From: Aquimarina latercula DSM 2041 | GTDB taxonomy: Bacteria; Bacteroidota; Bacteroidia; Flavobacteriales; Flavobacteriaceae | Length of the DNA stretch: 64,000 nucleotides | Direction: 5' to 3' | Assembly (NCBI RefSeq): GCF_000430645.1 | Contig: NZ_AUMK01000003.1 | Span: 186,001 to 250,000, forward strand | In this document: in pieces, positions 44,767 through 54,140 of the stretch | Layout: the number at the start of each line of letters is the position of its first letter | Numbering within the stretch: position 1 is the first letter of the stretch | The notes under the pieces: generated by a model | Seen by the model: the letters and a program-made list of their open reading frames with translations, nothing else | Databases searched by the model: none | What the model was told of the DNA's origin: nothing | Program-made: the position numbers and the translations under genes

Positions 44767-45119
44767 CTGAGCTGTTACACTGAGCTTGTCGGGCTTCGGC
44801 TCCGCGGCTGCTGAGTTTACCGAAGTACAGCCCTCGTATGTTTGAAGGGTGACTGAGGCTCTCGAAGTCACCGGACTTCTGCTCCGCGGTTGCTGAGTTT
44901 ACTGAAGTACAGCCCTCGGGCACGATCGAACCTTGAGCTGTTACACTGAGCCTGTCGGGCTTCGAGAACCTCAGCCCTCGTATGTTTGAAGGGTGACTGA
45001 GGCTCTCGAAGTCACCGTACTTCGGCTCCGCGGCTGCTGAGTTTACCCAAGTACAGCCCTCGGTTGGTTACATTCTCGAACCCTGAGCGTAGTCGAAGGG
45101 TGATTCTAGTCGAAGGGTG
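44767..45119. repeat. GC-rich palindromic repeat cluster R6
   Basis: About ten units in both orientations. Two copies of the GGTGACT / AGTCACC hairpin (near 44849 and 44994), several CTTCGGCTCCGCGGCTGCTG / GAGTTTACCGAAGTACAG pairs, and a final CGAACCCTGAGCGTAGTCG. No coding frame outside the repeats. Confidence 0.88.
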
Positions 45120-45126
45120 GTCCAAT

Positions 45127-45174
45127 AAAAAACAAAAAAAGCCGAAGCTTGCAACACAGGGTAAGCTTCGGCTT
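45127..45174 (-). terminator. Strong rho-independent terminator
   Basis: On the minus strand a perfect 12-bp stem AAGCCGAAGCTT / AAGCTTCGGCTT is followed by TTTTTTTG. It lies 30 bp past the cyclase stop codon. Confidence 0.92.
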
Positions 45175-45203
45175 GCTCGGATTTTCCCCAAAACCCTCGC
45201 TAT

Positions 45204-46286
45204 TTATACCCTCGCTATGGTATGAATGTTAACTTCTTCTTGCTTGCCTTTTAATAATACACTTCCTAAAAATTGACAAGTTAAATTGGCATTGATCTTA
45301 AGATCTTGAATCAGTTTATCAGAGATTAATAATGGTACTTTATAAGCATTACATTGGCCTTGTATCCGTGCAGATGTATTGATAACATCTCCGTGATAGG
45401 CTATTTCTTTTTTTACAATTCCTACTTCGGTTACCATGAGTTTACCACCGTGTAATCCTGCTTTAAACTCTGGTACAACGCCATATTTTTTGAGATAATA
45501 TTCTGATTTCGCCTGTTTTCGTTGTTGGAAGGCAAAAAATAAATTTACACAGTTGTTATCTGCTAATCCTTTTTTATAGGGCCAACTTAACACTACCTCA
45601 TCTCCTACATATTGATAGATTTCGGCGTTGTGTTTAGGAACTACTTTATTTAGGTCATAAAAACAATCTTGTATCAATTGGCTATATTTAAAATGTCCTA
45701 ATTTTTCTGCTATTGTGGTAGAGTCTTTTAGATCAAGAAACATAAAAATACGTTTCTCTTCTTGTGGGTTTTTATATTTTCCTAAAAGCATTTTTATAAA
45801 AACTCCTTTTCCGAATTTTTCGTTGGCTATTTTGATAAAAGAGAAGACAAAAGAGGATAAAACAATATACAGAATAACCGCCCAAAACGATTTATTAAAA
45901 CAACACCAACCTGTATGTTGACCAGCGTGTGTACCTGTAAGTGTTGCGAAAATATCTGTAATCACCATAAATACAGTAAGCGTAACTATAAAATGCAATA
46001 ATGTTCTTAAAATGATATCCTTAGTAAGTGATATTCTATTATTTGTATAGGCATCAAAAGTAAAGTCCACCGTAGCGTATAATACACCTATTATGATACC
46101 GATATTAATGAGTTTCACAAAATAATAAAGTGTTCCCAGTGTACCTTCATAGTTTTTGATCACTGCAAGACCTTCTTCTGAATCAATTCCATAATATCTA
46201 AATATCGAATATAGTACCATAGCTATTGTCCAAAAAAGTACAGACTGCTTCAGAAGCTGCGAGTATTGTTTTAATGTATGATTCAT
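45204..46286 (-). CDS. Membrane-anchored class III nucleotidyl cyclase, copy A
   Basis: A 360-aa protein with four membrane helices (about 12-30, 51-71, 88-108 and 131-153) and a C-terminal class III adenylate/guanylate cyclase domain. The first metal Asp is in FMFLDLKDST and the second in YVGDEVVLSWP, both present, and the LHGGKLMVTEVG and GDVINTSARIQ motifs follow. It should make a cyclic nucleotide, though some such domains are inactive. It is a tandem paralog of the gene at 46418, with a nearly identical cyclase domain, and may sense membrane signals. Confidence 0.88.
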   Translation of the reverse strand: MNHTLKQYSQLLKQSVLFWTIAMVLYSIFRYYGIDSEEGLAVIKNYEGTLGTLYYFVKLINIGIIIGVLYATVDFTFDAYTNNRISLTKDIILRTLLHFIVTLTVFMVITDIFATLTGTHAGQHTGWCCFNKSFWAVILYIVLSSFVFSFIKIANEKFGKGVFIKMLLGKYKNPQEEKRIFMFLDLKDSTTIAEKLGHFKYSQLIQDCFYDLNKVVPKHNAEIYQYVGDEVVLSWPYKKGLADNNCVNLFFAFQQRKQAKSEYYLKKYGVVPEFKAGLHGGKLMVTEVGIVKKEIAYHGDVINTSARIQGQCNAYKVPLLISDKLIQDLKINANLTCQFLGSVLLKGKQEEVNIHTIARV

Positions 46287-46417
46287 AACAGGTATAGTTT
46301 ACGTGATTTTTGTTTTCTATACCTAAAACACATATGTACGAATTCACCCTACCTTTTTTTCGGTTATTAGAAGAAAAAAGATTTTAAAATGGTTTTAAAA
46401 CACTCTTTTTTAGGTGC

Positions 46418-47512
46418 TTAATTAGGTTGTAGGTTTTTGCTAATCGTGTGGATATTGACTTCTTTTTGTTTTCCTTTTAATAAAACACTCCCTAAGAATG
46501 TAGTAGATAAGCTAGAATTAATGCTTAGATCTTGTAATAACTCTTCAGAAATAAGAAGCTTCACTTTATGATTATTACATTCTGCCTGTATCCGAGCTGA
46601 TGTATTAATTACATCCCCATGATAGGCTATTTCTTTTTTGATTACTCCTACTTCTGTAACCATGAGTTTACCGCCGTGTAATCCAGCTTTAAATTCTGGA
46701 ATTACACCGTACTTTTCTTCATAGTAGTCAGCTTTACTTTGTTTTTTTTGTTGAAATGCAAAAAATAGGGATACACAATTATTATTTGCTAATCCTTTTT
46801 TATAGGGCCAGCTCAATACTGCTTCATCTCCTACATATTGGTATATTTCTGCTTCATGTTTAGGAACAACAGTGTTTAGATCATAAAAACAATCTTGTAT
46901 AAACTGACTGTATTTAAAATGTCCTAATTTTTCTGCGATAGTGGTAGAATCTTTAAGATCCAGAAACATAAAAATGCGCTTCTCTTCTTGTGGGTTCTTA
47001 TATTTACCTAGAAGCATCTTTATAAAAACACCTCTACCAAATTTTTCAGTTGCAATCTTTATAAATGAAAAAACAAAAGACACCATCACTATATAAAGTA
47101 TAGTAGCCCAAAATGATTTGTTTTCTTTCCACCAACCTCTATCGGTATCTAAATTAAGATTATAGATGTCTGAAAAAATATCCATAATAATCGTAAATAT
47201 GATAACGGTAGTAATAAAGTAAAATAAGGTTCTAACGATTAGGTTATATACCAATGATATTTTATTAGAAGTATATTTATCAAATATCAGATCGATGGTA
47301 GCATATACAATCCCGATTAGCATTCCAATACTAGAAAAACCCATTAATGCACGTATTGTACCGGTATACCCTCGATATTCTGGAATCATATAGATACCCT
47401 CTTCCTCATCAATACCATAATATCTAAATATAGAAAAGAATCCCATGGCTAAGGACCAAAAGAGAACGGATTGCCATAATAAACGCAGGTATTTTTTGAT
47501 ATTTCTGTTCAT
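46418..47512 (-). CDS. Membrane-anchored class III nucleotidyl cyclase, copy B
   Basis: A 364-aa paralog of the downstream copy A, with the same four-helix anchor and cyclase domain (FMFLDLKDST, YVGDEAVLSWP, GDVINTSARI). The cytoplasmic part is very similar between copies while the membrane region and the connecting segments (here IYNLNLDTDRGWWKENK, in A GTHAGQHTGWCC) diverge, which suggests different sensory input. The 131-bp gap to copy A holds no clear terminator, so an operon is possible. Confidence 0.88.
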   Translation of the reverse strand: MNRNIKKYLRLLWQSVLFWSLAMGFFSIFRYYGIDEEEGIYMIPEYRGYTGTIRALMGFSSIGMLIGIVYATIDLIFDKYTSNKISLVYNLIVRTLFYFITTVIIFTIIMDIFSDIYNLNLDTDRGWWKENKSFWATILYIVMVSFVFSFIKIATEKFGRGVFIKMLLGKYKNPQEEKRIFMFLDLKDSTTIAEKLGHFKYSQFIQDCFYDLNTVVPKHEAEIYQYVGDEAVLSWPYKKGLANNNCVSLFFAFQQKKQSKADYYEEKYGVIPEFKAGLHGGKLMVTEVGVIKKEIAYHGDVINTSARIQAECNNHKVKLLISEELLQDLSINSSLSTTFLGSVLLKGKQKEVNIHTISKNLQPN

Positions 47513-47757
47513 TTACAAAACAAATGAGATTAGAGAATACTCTAACAAAAATAACTAAATCTTATAAGGCATCCTATAATGAATATAAGGAAGTGAAATC
47601 TTAGATAAAATTGTAGAAAATAATGTGGTAAAAATACACAACTGTGTAAGATATACACACTTTTGTTTTTTGGTATTATTCTTAAACCACTGTTATTCAG
47701 TAGTGTTTGTGAATGGTATCAATTTTGGTTTTCCAGTGTGGTAACAAAAAAAACATT

Positions 47758-49203
47758 ATGGAGATATCAAGAACAATAGAAATGACAGAAACACCGATAG
47801 TGGGAAACTCATTCGGTAATCGAATGAAGAATATGGTCTTAAACGGATCTTCTTCGTTTGTATTGCTAATCACTTTTTTATTATTATTTGGAGCTACATC
47901 GTTATTCTATTTTTTGCACCCTTATTTTGAACAAATTCGTTTAGAAAGAATGAATACTGTTTGGGGAATAAGTTTAATGATAGCTGGTATTTCTTTGTTA
48001 TTGATTAAAGTAAGTTTTCTTGGTTATATATTATATCTGTATCTACGCTATCAAACCACTGATATTGTATCTGATAAAGAATTACCATTATGTACTGTAA
48101 TTGTTCCCGCTTATAATGAAGGAGAATTGGTATATAAAACACTTCATAGTTTAGCTAAAAGTGATTATCCAATCGAGAAGTTACAGATTATTTCTATTGA
48201 TGATGGGAGCCAGGATGATACTTGGGATTGGATGAAAAAAGCAAAAAATGAATTAGGAAATAGAGTTTCTATCTATCAGCAACCTGAGAACAGAGGGAAA
48301 AGACATGCCTTGTACAGAGGATTTAATTTAGGAATGGGTGATGTTTTTATTACTGTTGATAGTGATTCTATTGTAAAAGAAGATACGTTACGTGTAATGG
48401 CTTCGCCTTTTGTTACTAATGAATCTTGTGGGGCAGTAGCTGGTAATGTAAAAGTATTAAATAGCGACAAAGCGTTAATCCCAAGAATGCTTAATGTAAG
48501 CTTTGCATTTAGTTTTGAGTTTATACGTTCTGCACAGAGTGCTATTGGATCTGTATTATGTACTCCAGGAGCTTTATCTGCGTATCGCAGAGAAGCAGTT
48601 ATGAACTGTAGAGCAGAATGGATTACTCAGACTTTTATGGGACAAGTCTCTAAAATAGGAGAAGATCGAGCAATGACTAATATGATTCTAAAACAAGGAT
48701 ATAATGTATTGTTTCAGCGAAAAGCATATGTGTATACGAACACTCCAGAACGTTATAAGAATTTATATAAGATGTTTATAAGATGGGAGCGTAGTAATAT
48801 TAGAGAGAATATTGCTATGAGTAAATTTGCCTTTAGTAATTTTAGAGAAGGATCAAAAGCTGGTACCAGAGTTTTATTATTAAACCAATGGTTAAAAATG
48901 GTAATGGCGTATCCTGCGACTTTATTAATGGTATTTTTTATAGCTACGTATCCAGTTTTATTTTTTAGTTCTACACTAGTAAGTATCCTAATATTTTCGA
49001 GTATTCAAGCGTTCTTTTATGCTAAAAAACATAGTCTATCAGAATCTTTATGGGCGTATCCATATAGTTTATTCTATGCATTTACTTTGTTCTGGATTAC
49101 ACCATATGCTATAGCAACTGCTGGAAGAGGTGGATGGCTTACTCGTGACTTATCTAAGAAAGAATTAGAAAAACAACAACAGATAGTTCCTGCAGCTTCT
49201 TAA
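47758..49203 (+). CDS. Processive family 2 glycosyltransferase (NodC/HasA-like)
   Basis: A 481-aa inner-membrane enzyme using the ATG at 47758 (an upstream start at 47713 would add 15 unlikely residues). It has N-terminal helices, then a GT2 domain: CTVIVPAYNEGE, SIDDGSQDD, FITVDSDSIV (DxD-like metal site), GAVAGNVKVLN, GEDRAMTN and the product-binding IRWERSN (R/Q-x-x-R-W-like). Three C-terminal helices follow. It probably polymerises a beta-linked polysaccharide such as chitin-, hyaluronan- or cellulose-like chains, exported through its own channel. No other polysaccharide genes adjoin it. A hairpin terminator is seen about 200 bp downstream at 49405. Confidence 0.85.
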   Translation: MEISRTIEMTETPIVGNSFGNRMKNMVLNGSSSFVLLITFLLLFGATSLFYFLHPYFEQIRLERMNTVWGISLMIAGISLLLIKVSFLGYILYLYLRYQTTDIVSDKELPLCTVIVPAYNEGELVYKTLHSLAKSDYPIEKLQIISIDDGSQDDTWDWMKKAKNELGNRVSIYQQPENRGKRHALYRGFNLGMGDVFITVDSDSIVKEDTLRVMASPFVTNESCGAVAGNVKVLNSDKALIPRMLNVSFAFSFEFIRSAQSAIGSVLCTPGALSAYRREAVMNCRAEWITQTFMGQVSKIGEDRAMTNMILKQGYNVLFQRKAYVYTNTPERYKNLYKMFIRWERSNIRENIAMSKFAFSNFREGSKAGTRVLLLNQWLKMVMAYPATLLMVFFIATYPVLFFSSTLVSILIFSSIQAFFYAKKHSLSESLWAYPYSLFYAFTLFWITPYAIATAGRGGWLTRDLSKKELEKQQQIVPAAS

Positions 49204-49563
49204 CAATATTAATTACCCATTTTATTTCAATTGACCAACCATTTTATTTCCATCAAGGGTCTGAGAATTTTAACCCAAAGAAATTTACAGACCCTGAGGA
49301 GATATATTAGGTATAGGATTTAATGGATTATTAGAAAAGTAACTACACAAACTCAACTACACTTTTTTTGCTTATCAATTTAAACTATGATAATCAACCT
49401 ACCAAAAAGCTCCTCTTCCCCCAATTAGAGGAGCTTTTGCTATTAAAGATATAGTGATTTCTTTTTTCAGGGTTTACAATATCCTTGTTTTCAGGGGTAG
49501 TTATTGTATCTGTGATGTTTACTTTTACATCAATAAATCGAAAGAAAAATAAGGAATTAGAGT
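49204..49563. promoter_or_regulatory. Intergenic region with terminator-like hairpins and TTTTCAGGG pair
   Basis: A hairpin with arms GGGTCTG / CAGACCC spans 49256-49292. A strong hairpin AAAAGCTCCTCT / AGAGGAGCTTTT spans 49405-49438 with a T run, likely the terminator of the GT2 transcript. Two TTTTCAGGG words at 49464 and 49488 lie about 100 and 76 bp before the ATG at 49564; they may mark a common regulatory site. Confidence 0.55.
49405..49442 (+). terminator. Rho-independent terminator
   Basis: A 12-bp stem (AAAAGCTCCTCT / AGAGGAGCTTTT) with a short loop ends in T residues; it is the likely terminator of the GT2 gene. Confidence 0.75.
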
Positions 49564-52116
49564 ATGAGTATTGGTAAGAAGAATATTGTATTGGTTAGTA
49601 TTATTTATGTAATCTTATGTACTATAGGTTTTAAGGCTTTTGGACAGAATGATACAATTTGGTATGATAAAAATTGGAGGCTATCAATTAAAGATGATGC
49701 AGCTTTTTACCGTCCACCTGTTTCTAAGAAAGGAGAATTATATCTAGTACAGGATTATTATATAAATGGCTCTTTGCAAATGGAAGGTACATCCTCTAAT
49801 GCTGCAAAGGATTTTTGGGAAGGTGTGGTAACTTGGTACGATATAAACGGAAAAGTAATACAATCTTTTACTTATGAAAATAACCGTCTAGAAGGTGATT
49901 TCATTACTTATTACAAAGATAAAAAGCTTATTGCTCAATACAAGAATGGACGTTTTGTTTCTGGAGAAGCAAATTTTAATAATGGAACTTCACAAACCTA
50001 TATTGTACAGCGTGATAGTATTATGAAAGAAGTTATCTATGATACCGATATAAATGGTGTTAGGTACGAATATTTTAAAAAGAATACAGGAACCTATGTA
50101 GATGCCTATGAAACTAAATTCTATGACAATGAAGGCAAGTATATAGGAACTTCTACAAGAGATAAGACAACTGGAAGTTATGAGGGAATATTTGTTACGT
50201 ATTATAGAAATCCATTTAGAGTAAAAGAAGTTAGAGATTATAAATACAAAAACGGCAGGGTAATGACTACGTATTATCCTAATGGTGTACTAAGGAATCG
50301 TTTTATAGAAGAACCGAAACAAAAAATAGAATATTTTGATAAACAGGGAAATCTATTAAATACAGTAGGAATTGAAAACCCTAATAAAAGCTGGAGTTTT
50401 ATAAATGGAAAACGTATGCAGTTTTATTCGAATTACGTTTCAGAAGAAATGCATCTTATAGAATATATAGAAGAGTTCAATGAAGTAGGTGATGTGGTCT
50501 ATATGGAACGTTTTCATAAAAATCAGAAGATAAAGGCGAAGATTTATTTCGAGAATAAAAATAAAAAGGAAGAGATTAATTACGATGAGCAAGGAAAACA
50601 ATCCAGTAGGCTTACTTATAAAGGGTATAAACCATATCAAGGGACATTAATAGAAAAAGGTAGATCTGTTATATATGACCAAGGAGTTTTAGTAAAAGAG
50701 ACTAATTTTTATCCAAAGACAAATGTTCCGTTCAGTATTTTTCAGAATAGTAAAGCTATTTTTTATGATAAAAATGGATTAGAATTGGGTCATTTGACAT
50801 CTAACTCTGATGAATATATGAATGAAGAAGAAGGTACTAGATATAGAATTGATTATAAAGGAAGAATTAATTATGTATCTAAATATTCGGACGGGAATAA
50901 AACTTCTGAGAAGACTTATCGATACTTTGATAAAGATACTAGTAAGGTTGGAATCATAGAATATTTTTATGACGGTTATAAAACGTTAAAAGAAGTAACG
51001 TTTTATCACGATACGCAAAAAAAACGTTCTGTATTACTTTATAAAAAAGGAAGCAAAGCAAAGGAAATCTTCTATGATCCATCAGGCAATGAGATAGCTA
51101 CTTATGATCATCAATTAAAGCAAGGAATCTTGTATAAGTATTTTAGTAATACAGATGTGGTAGAGGAATATAAGGAGATGGATAATGGTACATTAGTAAA
51201 AAGTAAAAAATATAAGAAACGCTACATGTCTAATGCTAGTAAAGAATATGAATATGTATTAATAGAAGATATAGATATAAATACAAAAGCAGTTTTTTAT
51301 AAAGAAAGTGGAGAAGTGATTGCAGAGCTGTTATTTAAAGATAAAAAACCATACGAAGGAGTTGCCTACAACCATGCTAATAATTCTTATTTGACCTTTA
51401 AAAATGCCAAAAAAAATGGAGCGTATAAACGATTGAATTATTCTAATAAATTAATAGAAGAAGGGTATTATATAAATGATAAAAAAGAAGGATCATTCAT
51501 TAACTATGATTATAAGGGAAATAAATTGTTTGTAAAAAAATACAAAAATGATAGATTAGAAGGAGAAACCGTTTATTATAACGATAAGGGTAAGGTAGTT
51601 AGCACACTGATATATAAAAATGGTAGCCCGTATCAAGGTAAAGAAATATTTGGAGGAGAAGAAGTATGGTACGAAAAAGGAGCAATTGTTAAAAAAGAAA
51701 AAACAACCGAAAGACAAGTAATAGTTACCAATTACATTTCTGAAAATAATCAAAATGTAGTGGTGTACAGTGCTAATAGAAAAAATAAAGAATATACATA
51801 TGCAATAAAGGATTATAAATTAGATGGTAAAGTCATCAGGTATGATCTTAATGATAAGGTACTCCATACCGCTATCTTTGATAATGGAGTGATGAAATCA
51901 GGAGAGATTTTGATTAAAGAAAACTCTTATAATTTGCGCATATATGAAAAGATATTTATGAAGTTGGATCAAGATGTTTTATCAATAAAATGTTTTGATA
52001 AAGAAAAGAATATTGTGTTAGAAATTACGGAAAAAGCTAATAGCTATAAAGAGTTTCCCAATGCAGTAAAACTAGGTTTAAACCTCGGGTATCTGGGTCC
52101 GAATGTTCTTTTTTAG
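49564..52116 (+). CDS. Large MORN_2/YwqK-like repeat protein
   Basis: An 850-aa exported protein: an N-terminal hydrophobic signal (about 8-26, ending FGQ) followed by many repeats of the form xxYYxNGxxxG (for example GVLRNRFIEEP, KNGAYKRLNYSNKLIEEGYY, KKEGSFINYDYKGNKLFVKKYKNDRLEGE, GVVTWYDINGKVIQSF). Such MORN_2 repeats form an extended beta structure and have often been annotated as YwqK-type antitoxins; that label is not informative here. A second, smaller MORN protein is at 39364. Two TTTTCAGGG words precede the gene. Confidence 0.78.
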   Translation: MSIGKKNIVLVSIIYVILCTIGFKAFGQNDTIWYDKNWRLSIKDDAAFYRPPVSKKGELYLVQDYYINGSLQMEGTSSNAAKDFWEGVVTWYDINGKVIQSFTYENNRLEGDFITYYKDKKLIAQYKNGRFVSGEANFNNGTSQTYIVQRDSIMKEVIYDTDINGVRYEYFKKNTGTYVDAYETKFYDNEGKYIGTSTRDKTTGSYEGIFVTYYRNPFRVKEVRDYKYKNGRVMTTYYPNGVLRNRFIEEPKQKIEYFDKQGNLLNTVGIENPNKSWSFINGKRMQFYSNYVSEEMHLIEYIEEFNEVGDVVYMERFHKNQKIKAKIYFENKNKKEEINYDEQGKQSSRLTYKGYKPYQGTLIEKGRSVIYDQGVLVKETNFYPKTNVPFSIFQNSKAIFYDKNGLELGHLTSNSDEYMNEEEGTRYRIDYKGRINYVSKYSDGNKTSEKTYRYFDKDTSKVGIIEYFYDGYKTLKEVTFYHDTQKKRSVLLYKKGSKAKEIFYDPSGNEIATYDHQLKQGILYKYFSNTDVVEEYKEMDNGTLVKSKKYKKRYMSNASKEYEYVLIEDIDINTKAVFYKESGEVIAELLFKDKKPYEGVAYNHANNSYLTFKNAKKNGAYKRLNYSNKLIEEGYYINDKKEGSFINYDYKGNKLFVKKYKNDRLEGETVYYNDKGKVVSTLIYKNGSPYQGKEIFGGEEVWYEKGAIVKKEKTTERQVIVTNYISENNQNVVVYSANRKNKEYTYAIKDYKLDGKVIRYDLNDKVLHTAIFDNGVMKSGEILIKENSYNLRIYEKIFMKLDQDVLSIKCFDKEKNIVLEITEKANSYKEFPNAVKLGLNLGYLGPNVLF

Positions 52117-52186
52117 TACAAAACTGGAATAGGTTTTTATAAAGTAATTATAGTATATTACCAGCCAATAGAATTTAGATCACAGA

Positions 52187-53239
52187 ATGAATATAAAAGT
52201 GTTATTAATTTTCCTAATGATTTCTATAGTCGCTTTAGGACAAAAAAAAGAATGCGATCAGTTTAGAGAAGGTTATTTTAAAATTGAAGATTCCATAACG
52301 GGAGTTTCTTTACTCCATAGATTCGGAAATAAACAAAAAGAGTATAATTCTATTTCTAAAATGAAACTCGAACTTTCTGTAGAATGGTCAGCGTGTGGTT
52401 ATAAGTTAACATTAGATAAAATAGTAGACAATCCCTATGATATTGATGTGGATACACCATTTTCTATTGATGTCGCAATGTTAGAAACTACAGAAAACTC
52501 ATATCTTCAAAAGAGTACATCTCCATTTTCTGATATGGTCATACAGACTAGTGTGCAACGTATTACCGAAGAAGAATATCATGAAATTTTAGCACAACAA
52601 AAAAAGATCGATAGGAGTCTTAGTATTGATGATCCCATTTTTAAAAAAGAAGTAGCCGAAAGTATGTGCAATTGCTTTTCAGAAGAGGATAAGACAAATA
52701 TTGATCAAAGCTTTTTTGCCAATTGTGTTGCTAAAAGTATATTAAATCATCAAGAACAATTAATCTCGATAGCATTACAAGATACTACAGGAACTGATCC
52801 GGAGATTTTAGGAAGACGTCTTGGAGAAGAACTTGTACTAACTGTACAAAAAGATTTAATTTATGATTGTGATGAGTATTTTAATTTTTTAGACGGAATA
52901 AAAAAAGAAGGTGAGAACAATAGGTTTGCAAAGGCAAATCAAAAAATAACGGATTCTCTTTCTTATTTAATTGAAGATAATCAAGAATTATCATTGTATA
53001 GGAGTAGAGCCGAAAATTATCTAGGGCTTAGAGATTATGAAAATGCTGAAAAGGATATAGACGCATGTTTTGTTTTTGATCCTACCGATATACAGGCTAA
53101 AATGTTGTATGCATTGGTTTTAGAAGGGAAAGAAGAATATGAGAAGGCTGCTGATCAGTATATGGAGATTTCTGAAATAACGGGTAATAAATTTTTACCT
53201 ATTATCGCAGAATTAACTAAAAGAAAGGCTAAAATGTAA
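52187..53239 (+). CDS. Exported protein with C-terminal TPR
   Basis: A 350-aa protein with a signal peptide (1-18, ending LGQ). The middle region is unassigned; residues about 265-345 contain two TPR motifs (YLGLRDYENAEKDIDACFVFDP and AKMLYALVLEGKEEYEKAADQYMEI). It lies 70 bp after the MORN protein on the same strand and before a YARHG gene, so the three could be an operon of periplasmic proteins. Confidence 0.65.
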   Translation: MNIKVLLIFLMISIVALGQKKECDQFREGYFKIEDSITGVSLLHRFGNKQKEYNSISKMKLELSVEWSACGYKLTLDKIVDNPYDIDVDTPFSIDVAMLETTENSYLQKSTSPFSDMVIQTSVQRITEEEYHEILAQQKKIDRSLSIDDPIFKKEVAESMCNCFSEEDKTNIDQSFFANCVAKSILNHQEQLISIALQDTTGTDPEILGRRLGEELVLTVQKDLIYDCDEYFNFLDGIKKEGENNRFAKANQKITDSLSYLIEDNQELSLYRSRAENYLGLRDYENAEKDIDACFVFDPTDIQAKMLYALVLEGKEEYEKAADQYMEISEITGNKFLPIIAELTKRKAKM

Positions 53240-53338
53240 TTGTTTTTTCATCCATTGATTAAACATAAATTTCAGATATAGAGTGATTTGACTACAAATA
53301 GTATATTTGTAATACCAACTAAAACCAATCACTTTTTT

Positions 53339-54076
53339 ATGAAAAATTACATACTCTTAGTTCTAGTTTTATGCTCTATGACTATAAAGGCACAACTAGA
53401 AGACTGCTCTGATTGTGCTACAATTGCGTATGCATCAAAAGACATATCCAAAAATAGTTTGTATCAATTACAACTATTACGAAATGAGATTTTTGCTAGA
53501 CATCAATATATTTTTAAAGATGAACGTTTGTTAGAACATTTTCAGGAATATTTGTGGTACCAACCAGATTATAATAATCCTGCCGAAATTACTTTAAATG
53601 ATATAGAAAATACCAACATAGCTCTTTTTAAGGCAGCAGAAAACCGAATTAAGAAAAAACGACAAAGACTGTTTGCAGAATTAAGTGAGTTAAAAAGAGT
53701 ACTCAGACAAAAAGATACTATTACTATTAATATGTTTTTGGATGATGGTTTATCGGATGGAGCGAACAAAGAAGGAGCTATAGATGAGTTGAATGCTATT
53801 TTTTCTAAAATAAACTTAAAAGATGTTAACTGGTATAGAGATACTGCTATATACAGTGTATCGACAGATAATGGATTTTTAATAAGTAAAACAGAATTAC
53901 TTATAGATGGTAACAAAGTTACGCTTAGTAGAGGTGATCTGGAACATTCAGAAATAATGAAAAAGCCATTTAAATATGGAAGCGATTATTACTCGGAAAG
54001 TGAATATAGTTCCCTCTGGGTATTTACATTTGATGGTCAAAAATTAAGATTGGTAGAACATCTTGTTGCTGGATAA
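53339..54076 (+). CDS. YARHG-domain exported protein
   Basis: A 245-aa protein starting at the ATG at 53339, with a signal peptide (ending KAQ). A TTG start at 53288 would add a non-conserved extension. Residues 36-90 (LYQLQLLRNEIFARHQYIFKDERLLEHFQEYLWYQPD) form a YARHG domain, an extracellular peptidoglycan-associated-type domain of unknown role. The C-terminal 100 residues are beta-rich. It converges with the LytTR regulator gene. Confidence 0.78.
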   Translation: MKNYILLVLVLCSMTIKAQLEDCSDCATIAYASKDISKNSLYQLQLLRNEIFARHQYIFKDERLLEHFQEYLWYQPDYNNPAEITLNDIENTNIALFKAAENRIKKKRQRLFAELSELKRVLRQKDTITINMFLDDGLSDGANKEGAIDELNAIFSKINLKDVNWYRDTAIYSVSTDNGFLISKTELLIDGNKVTLSRGDLEHSEIMKKPFKYGSDYYSESEYSSLWVFTFDGQKLRLVEHLVAG

Positions 54077-54140
54077 ACATACAAGAAATAGAGCGCTACA
54101 GTCTTTATACAGAAGGATAAAATTAATACGATTTTATCCG

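Noticed and set aside
44723..44923. Minus-strand 66-aa frame over the start of R6
   Set aside because: Repeat-derived, overlaps a clear plus-strand terminator, no family features.
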